This document shows positions 58,714-64,000 of a stretch of DNA of 64,000 nucleotides, piece by piece. How positions within the stretch are numbered: position 1 is the stretch's first letter; each line of letters begins with the position of its first letter. The translations under genes and the position numbers were made by a program. Origin of the DNA: an uncultured Bacteroidales bacterium (GTDB taxonomy: Bacteria; Bacteroidota; Bacteroidia; Bacteroidales; F082); contig CAJOIH010000002.1 in NCBI GenBank assembly GCA_905234455.1, forward strand, positions 1 to 64,000, in the 5' to 3' direction. Below the pieces are notes generated by a model, which saw only the letters and a list, made by a program, of their open reading frames with translations, made no database searches and was not told where the DNA came from.

Positions 58714-61215
58714 ATGGACCAACCGGTTAAAAAGCTGTTTCTGCTTGATGCTTATGCATTGATATACAGGGCGTTCTTTGCCTTGAGCAAACGTCCCGCC
58801 GTCAACTCGAAAGGCCTCAACACCTCCGCCGTCATGGGCTTCCTCAACACCCTCTACGACGTGCTCCGCAACGAAAAACCCACCCACATCGGCGTAGCCT
58901 TCGACCTCTCGGCACCCACAGTGCGTGCCCAGGAGTTCTCCGAATACAAAGCCAACCGCGAGTCGATGCCCGACGACCTCCGCGCCTCCATACCTTATAT
59001 ATTAAGGCTGATCGAGGGCTTCAACATCCCCGTATACGCTGCCGAGGGCTATGAGGCCGACGACGTCATCGGCACCCTGTCGCACAAAGCGGAACAAGCA
59101 GGCTTCGTCACCTATATGATGACCCCCGACAAGGACTTCGGACAGCTGGTCACCGACCGTGTCTTCATCTACAAACCTGCCAAGTTCGGCGCCCCGGCGC
59201 AGGTGCTGGGCCCCAAGGAGATCTGCGAGAAATACGGCATCGCCACACCCACCCAGCTGATCGACATCCTCGGACTGTGGGGCGACGCCTCCGACAACAT
59301 CCCGGGCATCCCAGGCATCGGCGAGAAAAACGCCTCCCTGCTGATCGGCAAATACGGCAGCGTCGAGAACGTCATCGCCCATGCCGACGAACTCAAAGGC
59401 AAACAGCAGGAAAACGTACGCAACTTCGCCGAACAAGGCCTCCTCTCCAAACACCTGGCCACCATCATGCTCGACGCCCCCGTCGACTTCAACCCCTCCG
59501 AACTCGAACTCAACGAACCCGACTTCCCCGCCCTGCTGACCCTCTTCGACGAACTGGAATTCCGCACCTTCAAACAACGCTTCATCCGCGACTACAACAT
59601 CCCCGAGAACACCATAAATAAATCAACGCAAGCGATAGCGCAGCGTGGGGCCTCACCCCATCTCTCTCTTTCTGCATCCCCGTTAGGGGATGCTACTCCC
59701 ATCGCCATCCTTACTGACCCCTCCATCGTCAAAGTCGGCTATAACCTCAAGCCCACCCTCACCGCCCTCCGCAAACGCGGCCTCACCCCCCAAGGCCCCC
59801 TCTTCGACGTGATGATCGCCCACTACCTCATCGAACCCGAACAACGCCATACCCTCGACTACCTCTCCGAAGTCTACCTCCATAAGACCTACAACCCCAT
59901 GGGCAACCTCTGGAACCCCGACGAAAACGACGAAACCATCATCGAACTCTATAAGGTGTTCCAACCCATATTGCAACAAAACGGCCTCGAACAGCTGTTC
60001 TACCAGATCGAGATGCCCCTCGTCCACGTCCTCGGCGTCATGGAAGACAACGGCGTGAAGATCGACAGCGACAACCTCAAAGGCATCAGCCAGGAGTTCG
60101 GACAACATATCCGCGAACTCGAAAACCAAATCTATGGGATGGCAGGCGTCACCTTCAACATCGCCTCGCCCAAACAACTGGGTGAGGTGCTCTTCGAGAA
60201 ACTGCAACTCGACCCCAAGGCCAAGAAGACCCGCACGGGACAATATGCCACAGGGGAGGAGGTGCTCCAAAAACTGGAAGGCAAACACCCCATCATCCAG
60301 GCCATCCTCGAATACCGCTCCTACACCAAGCTCAAGTCAACCTACCTCGACGCCCTGCCGGCCCTCATCAACCCCAAGGACGGCCTCATCCACACCTCGT
60401 TCAACCAGGCAGTCACCGCCACGGGACGCCTCAGCTCCAACAACCCCAACCTCCAGAACATCCCAGTGCGCACCGCCAAAGGCCGTGAGATCCGCCGGGC
60501 CTTCGTGCCCCGCGGCCCCGAATATACGCTCATGGCGGCCGACTACTCCCAGATCGAACTCCGCATCATCGCCCACCTTAGCCAAGACCCGGCCATGATC
60601 GCCGATTTCAACCTCGGCCACGACATCCATGCCGCCACCGCCGCCAAGGTGTTCCACGTGCCGTTGGACCAAGTCACCAAGGAACAGCGTAGCCGCGCCA
60701 AGGCAGTCAACTTCGGCATCATCTACGGCATGTCGGCCTTCGGCCTTGCCCAACGCATGGAGATCTCACGCAGCGAAGCCTCCGACATCATCAAGAAATA
60801 CTTCGAGGAATATGCGGGCATCAAGGAATACATGAACCGCAGCATCGCCCTGGCTAGGGAACGGGGCTACGCCGAGACCATTCTCGGACGCCGCCGTTAC
60901 CTCCGCGACATCAACGCCGCCAACGGCACGGTGCGTAGCTTCGCCGAACGCAACGCCATCAACGCACCCATCCAAGGATCCTCGGCCGACATGATCAAAA
61001 TCGCCATGATCGGCATCCAACAGGAGATAGAACGCCTCCACCTTCAGTCCAAGATGATCCTTCAAGTCCACGACGAACTGGTCTTCGATGCCCACCTCGA
61101 CGAACTCGACACCCTCAAAACCCTGGTCAACGAAAAAATGGTCACCGCCATGCCCCTGTCCGTCCCCGTCATCGTCGAAATCAACACGGGTTCCAACTGG
61201 CTCGAAGCCCACTAA
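58714..61215 (+). CDS. polA: DNA polymerase I with a degraded 3'-5' exonuclease domain
   Basis: The start at 58714 (MDQPVKKLFLLDAYAL) gives 833 residues, about 100 fewer than usual in the phylum. Residues 1-300 are the 5'-3' exonuclease (YEADDVIGT, GDASDNIPGIPGIG). Residues about 303-325 are a foreign-looking linker (STQAIAQRGASPHLSLSAS) in place of the first half of the proofreading domain, including its DxE motif. The remaining half has VGYNLKPTL where the family has GxNLKxD. The polymerase domain is intact: AADYSQIELR (A), RSRAKAVNFGIIYG (B), QVHDELVF (C). It should fill gaps and remove primers but not proofread. Confidence 0.93.
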   Translation: MDQPVKKLFLLDAYALIYRAFFALSKRPAVNSKGLNTSAVMGFLNTLYDVLRNEKPTHIGVAFDLSAPTVRAQEFSEYKANRESMPDDLRASIPYILRLIEGFNIPVYAAEGYEADDVIGTLSHKAEQAGFVTYMMTPDKDFGQLVTDRVFIYKPAKFGAPAQVLGPKEICEKYGIATPTQLIDILGLWGDASDNIPGIPGIGEKNASLLIGKYGSVENVIAHADELKGKQQENVRNFAEQGLLSKHLATIMLDAPVDFNPSELELNEPDFPALLTLFDELEFRTFKQRFIRDYNIPENTINKSTQAIAQRGASPHLSLSASPLGDATPIAILTDPSIVKVGYNLKPTLTALRKRGLTPQGPLFDVMIAHYLIEPEQRHTLDYLSEVYLHKTYNPMGNLWNPDENDETIIELYKVFQPILQQNGLEQLFYQIEMPLVHVLGVMEDNGVKIDSDNLKGISQEFGQHIRELENQIYGMAGVTFNIASPKQLGEVLFEKLQLDPKAKKTRTGQYATGEEVLQKLEGKHPIIQAILEYRSYTKLKSTYLDALPALINPKDGLIHTSFNQAVTATGRLSSNNPNLQNIPVRTAKGREIRRAFVPRGPEYTLMAADYSQIELRIIAHLSQDPAMIADFNLGHDIHAATAAKVFHVPLDQVTKEQRSRAKAVNFGIIYGMSAFGLAQRMEISRSEASDIIKKYFEEYAGIKEYMNRSIALARERGYAETILGRRRYLRDINAANGTVRSFAERNAINAPIQGSSADMIKIAMIGIQQEIERLHLQSKMILQVHDELVFDAHLDELDTLKTLVNEKMVTAMPLSVPVIVEINTGSNWLEAH
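59645..59693 (+). repeat. Two small hairpins inside polA (inserted repeat-like sequence)
   Basis: TGGGG-CCTCA-CCCCA (59646-59660) and GCATCCCC-GTTA-GGGGATGC (59674-59693, 8-bp perfect stem) lie in the segment replacing part of the exonuclease domain. Such compact hairpin pairs are typical of intergenic REP-like elements rather than coding sequence. Confidence 0.6.
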
Positions 61216-62379
61216 TTATTGAATCTTTATGCCTTTGATAATGACCTTTTTATCGTCCGATAGGGTGGTGGCAAACAAAAACACCTGATCGCCGTCCCCG
61301 ATCTTCAATTGCTTCCGTAACTCCGCCACAGTCATGGGGAAATTGCGCACCGCGATGCTGGCCTTTTCGACGCCTTCCAACAGCGTCTTCGCCTTCTTGC
61401 CATACAACGCCCAATCCTCCACCTCAAAAATACGGCCCGGGAAACCCGGAATCAACAAGTCGGAGGTGTAAAGATGGCTGTTGCGATGCAACTGTTCCAC
61501 CCCATAACGCTCCGTCAACAACCGGTAGCACCCGCCTTTCATCACGGCGGCATTGGGCTCGTATAGATACCGCCCCACTTCCTTCGCCAGCTGCAACCCC
61601 GAGGCTTTCTCCGCTTCCATGGTGAAGGTCACCGGAGGCTGCGGGCTCTCCAGGTTCACGCACACGAACGTGGGACGCCCTTCAAACGCGGCTTCCATAA
61701 TGAAAAGCAACTCTTTGCATTCGTTGCCCACGGCCACCACATGAACCTCCTTGACATGATGCAACTCGTTCAAAGCCAAGCTGATATCTAACATAGGAGA
61801 CAGTTTCACCATCACTCGCTTCGCTTTCTGTAGCATCAACGTCTGAAGTTCCACCACATTGGGACTGCAGTCGGCTACACTCACCACCTTCCTGCCATGG
61901 ACGTCCCGCCGTGCCGGGTCGAGGAAGATCCCATCCAAAGGCTCACAATGGTGTAAATACTCCTCCGCCGACATAGGATTGATCCGAGTCACCATCGCAT
62001 CTGACAAAACCCCGAAATTATGCTCTGCCAGCGCGCATAGCTCCTCGCTCACCTCCACATAATCGCAATGCTGGAAGTTCTGTGAGATAAAATAGCAATC
62101 CACCCCCAACCCGCCGGTGAGGTCGGCAAAACGCCCTCCACCCAGCAACGAAGCCTTATATCGCGCCGTCGCCTCCGACGAGCATTGCTCGATGGAGAGA
62201 TGCGCCGGAAACAGCAAATCGGGGTTGTCGGCCCACGACGGCACCTTCTTCCGAAGCAACTGACGGGCCGCTATTTGACGCAATGCCAAGGCCATGTCGA
62301 CCTTGGCATTGTGGTGTTTCAAAGCCAATTCATGCACATCGTCAAACAAATGCGCTTCGATGAATTGCCTTGTGTCCAT
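61216..62379 (-). CDS. SAM-dependent methyltransferase with THUMP-like C-terminal domain
   Basis: The start at 62379 (MDTRQFIEAHLFDDVHELAL) is chosen because it overlaps the stop of the upstream pseudouridine synthase gene (TAATG). Motif I is FADLTGGLGVDCYFIS, with DGIFLDPARRD as the motif IV region; the C-terminal part (EPNAAVMKGGCYRLL, HLYTSDLLIPGFPGRIF) is the THUMP-like domain. It is probably an RNA methyltransferase, fitting its coupling to a pseudouridine synthase; the target is unknown. Convergent with polA. Confidence 0.85.
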   Translation of the reverse strand: MDTRQFIEAHLFDDVHELALKHHNAKVDMALALRQIAARQLLRKKVPSWADNPDLLFPAHLSIEQCSSEATARYKASLLGGGRFADLTGGLGVDCYFISQNFQHCDYVEVSEELCALAEHNFGVLSDAMVTRINPMSAEEYLHHCEPLDGIFLDPARRDVHGRKVVSVADCSPNVVELQTLMLQKAKRVMVKLSPMLDISLALNELHHVKEVHVVAVGNECKELLFIMEAAFEGRPTFVCVNLESPQPPVTFTMEAEKASGLQLAKEVGRYLYEPNAAVMKGGCYRLLTERYGVEQLHRNSHLYTSDLLIPGFPGRIFEVEDWALYGKKAKTLLEGVEKASIAVRNFPMTVAELRKQLKIGDGDQVFLFATTLSDDKKVIIKGIKIQ

Positions 62380-63773
62380 TAAAGTTTCTTGAGCGCGGCC
62401 ACTTCCTGATCGCTGAGGAAACGCCATTCGCCACGGGGCAGTTTGTATTTGTCGAGACCGGCAAACATCACGCGGTCGAGCTTCAGGACGTCGTAGCCGA
62501 GATGCTCGAAAATGCGGCGCACAATGCGGTTGCGGCCCGAGTGGAGCTTGATGCCCACGCTCTTCTTGCTGTCGTCGTCGGCATCGTAGGCGATCTCATC
62601 GGGGATGATCATGCCGTCGTCAAGGTCCAGCCCGTCGGCAATGCGGAGCATGTCGTTGCGGGTGAGGGGCTTGTCGAGCACCACGTGATAGAGCTTCGAG
62701 ATCTCGCTGCTGGGATGGGTGAGCTTCTTGGCCAAGTCGCCGTCGTTGGTGAGCAACAGCAAGCCGGTGGTGTTCTTGTCGAGACGGCCTACCGGGAAGA
62801 TGCGCTCGGGACAAGCGTCCTTCACCAGCTCCATCACGGTGACGCGACCCTCGGGATCGTCGGCCGTGGTGATGTAGCCCTTAGGCTTGTTGAGTAGCAG
62901 GTAACGAAGCTTCTCACGGTTGAGGGTCTGCCCTCCGTACATCACTTTGTCGTTGGTCTTCACCTTGTAGCCCATGGTGGTCACCACCTCGCCGTTCACG
63001 GTGACGCAGCCGGCCTTGATGAGCTCGTCGGCCTCGCGGCGCGAACATACGCCACAGTCGGCCAGGTATTTGTTCAGACGGATCTCGCCAGTGGCAGCGG
63101 GACGGTCATACAACGGGTCTTTTTCTCTTACATAGCCCTTGCGGCCTCTTCTCGGAGCCTCCTCCTCATAATCGTCGCGACGACGGCCTCTCGGTCGCTC
63201 CTCCTTGTCGCCATAGCTGCGACGCGGACGGTCCTCGTCCTCGAATTTTCTGCGAGGCCGCTCCTCATCGTCGTGGAACCGACGGCGGGGTCTTTCTTCC
63301 TCACGGTCATTGAATTTGCGACGGGGACGGTCGTCTCCCTCAAACTTCCGACGCGGACGGTCCTCATCCTCGAACCTGCGGCGTGGACGGTCCTCCTCTC
63401 GGTCATTGAACCTTCTGCGAGGCTTTTCCTCATCGTCATGGAACCGACGGCGGGGACGCTCTTCGTTGTCATTGAACTTCCGACGGGGACGGTCCTCATC
63501 CTCAAATCTGCGGCGTGGACGGTCCTCGTCCTCAAATCTTCTGCGAGGCTTTTCCTCATCGTCATGGAACCGACGACGGGGCTTCTCCTCACTGTCGTTG
63601 AATCTGCGGCGTTCACCTCTCGGCTTATCGCCAAACTTTCTCTCTTTACGCGGTCCTTCCTCATCACCGTCACGGTGGGAGATCTTGAAGGACTTGCCCT
63701 GCAGGAACTCTTCCTTGTGTTCCACGGGCCTCCTGGAGCGCGGACGCTTTCCAGTGTTTCCTTGTTCTGTCAT
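62379..63773 (-). CDS. RsuA/RluB-type pseudouridine synthase with long Arg/Asp/Glu repeat N-terminus
   Basis: The start at 63773 (MTEQGNTGKRPRSRRP) is preferred. Residues about 45-215 are a low-complexity tract of RPRRRFEDE / RPRRKFNDNEE units. An S4 domain (IRLNKYLADCGVCSRREADEL) and the RsuA/RluB catalytic domain follow, with GRLDKNTTGLLLLT (catalytic Asp) and LHSGRNRIVRRIFEHLGY. It modifies uridine in 23S rRNA. The tail probably contacts RNA. The repeat DNA is a mini-satellite prone to length change. Confidence 0.92.
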   Translation of the reverse strand: MTEQGNTGKRPRSRRPVEHKEEFLQGKSFKISHRDGDEEGPRKERKFGDKPRGERRRFNDSEEKPRRRFHDDEEKPRRRFEDEDRPRRRFEDEDRPRRKFNDNEERPRRRFHDDEEKPRRRFNDREEDRPRRRFEDEDRPRRKFEGDDRPRRKFNDREEERPRRRFHDDEERPRRKFEDEDRPRRSYGDKEERPRGRRRDDYEEEAPRRGRKGYVREKDPLYDRPAATGEIRLNKYLADCGVCSRREADELIKAGCVTVNGEVVTTMGYKVKTNDKVMYGGQTLNREKLRYLLLNKPKGYITTADDPEGRVTVMELVKDACPERIFPVGRLDKNTTGLLLLTNDGDLAKKLTHPSSEISKLYHVVLDKPLTRNDMLRIADGLDLDDGMIIPDEIAYDADDDSKKSVGIKLHSGRNRIVRRIFEHLGYDVLKLDRVMFAGLDKYKLPRGEWRFLSDQEVAALKKL

Positions 63774-63816
63774 TAGTATGTGAATTGAAATGGGCGGCAA
63801 AAGTAGTAAAATTTTG

Positions 63817-64000
63817 TCAAACCCGTGCCTTTTTCTCAATCTTTTCTTTCTGCATCATCTGGAAACTGTTGTACAGATTCTGCCAAATCACGTACAAAGT
63901 CGGAACAATGCAACTCAAGTCCAAAAGGAAGGTCTGCGCCATCCAAATGGCCAAAACAGTGTTCTTCTGCCCCAAAGCCTGACCCCCAGCCACACGGTCG
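63817..64000 (-). CDS. C-terminal end of a membrane protein, cut by the window edge
   Basis: Sixty codons remain, ending at the TGA complement at 63817-63819. The sequence has one hydrophobic segment (NTVLAIWMAQTFLLDLSCIV), then VPTLYVIWQNLYNSFQMMQK and a basic tail KEKIEKKARV. The family cannot be told from this part. It runs in the same direction as the pseudouridine synthase downstream. Confidence 0.55.
   Translation of the reverse strand, partial: DRVAGGQALGQKNTVLAIWMAQTFLLDLSCIVPTLYVIWQNLYNSFQMMQKEKIEKKARV

Noticed and set aside
59674-59693. GCATCCCC-GTTA-GGGGATGC as a terminator
   Set aside because: It lies in the middle of polA without a T-run; treated as an inserted repeat.
63128-63783. 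Three Arg/Thr-rich ORFs opposite or within the charged repeat
   Set aside because: Low-complexity shadows of the pseudouridine synthase N-terminus.
1-64000. tRNA and rRNA genes
   Set aside because: All intergenic gaps were read on both strands; no cloverleaf with a GTTCRA arm or rRNA sequence was seen.

Overview
The window looks like chromosomal DNA from a gut or rumen type member of the order Bacteroidales. Several features point that way. Promoters have the Bacteroidetes form (a TTG/TTTG box about 19-20 nt upstream of TAnnTTTG). There is a T9SS type A sorting domain, an S46 dipeptidyl-peptidase, glycoside hydrolases of families GH92 (two) and GH97, and DUF4270, DUF4476, IPExxxVDY and EFR1 proteins. 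The core genes are GC-rich and the accessory genes are clearly AT-richer. No rRNA, tRNA, complete insertion sequence or CRISPR array was seen.

Layout. 1-6.2 kb: the 3' end of an Rpn-type transposase/nuclease, a minus-strand cluster (DUF2461, two small membrane proteins, a GH3-family enzyme, a LysE-type exporter) and a DPP11-like secreted peptidase. 6.2-12.2 kb: an orphan DUF2442-HTH antitoxin-like gene, a giant exonuclease-RecQ-UvrD fusion and a DUF5131 three-Cys protein; short direct repeats flank the last two. 12.2-14.1 kb: a structured non-coding stretch and a first YhcG (DUF1016) nuclease. 14.1-24.0 kb: a tightly overlapping restriction operon. It has two 5-methylcytosine methyltransferases, a McrB-like AAA+ protein and a LlaJI-family endonuclease (the LlaJI architecture), with a DUF262-HEPN pair nested between the methyltransferases, a second YhcG between the restriction subunits, and a frameshifted vsr at the end. 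24.0-28.5 kb: small accessory modules (antitoxin-like protein, AAA_14/DUF4143 ATPase, RhuM-like protein) mixed with housekeeping hydrolases and gene fragments.

28.6-64 kb is mostly core genome: an ICMT-like methyltransferase, TSCPD and AlbA_2 proteins, GH92 plus a T9SS-secreted adhesin-like protein, trkA-trkH-EFR1, DUF937, metG (with an apparent frameshift), a truncated GIY-YIG fragment and yraN between 78-bp perfect inverted repeats, a second GH92, mnmA, an RluA-type pseudouridine synthase, GH97, tatA, pheS, cyclophilin, DUF4270, a glycogen synthase-like protein, meaB, glutamine synthetase, a LytTR regulator, IPExxxVDY, rnc, fabF, acpP, polA with a degraded proofreading domain, a THUMP-like methyltransferase, an RsuA/RluB-type pseudouridine synthase with a long charged repeat, and the end of a membrane protein.

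The strongest candidate for an undescribed system is the 14.1-24.0 kb operon. It is a LlaJI-type restriction-modification core carrying an embedded HEPN/DUF262 toxin-like pair and a YhcG nuclease. Base composition changes abruptly inside the McrB-like gene, just before its Walker A motif. This suggests that the two methyltransferases, DUF262, HEPN and the McrB DNA-recognition domain were exchanged as one specificity cassette onto a resident motor/nuclease half.
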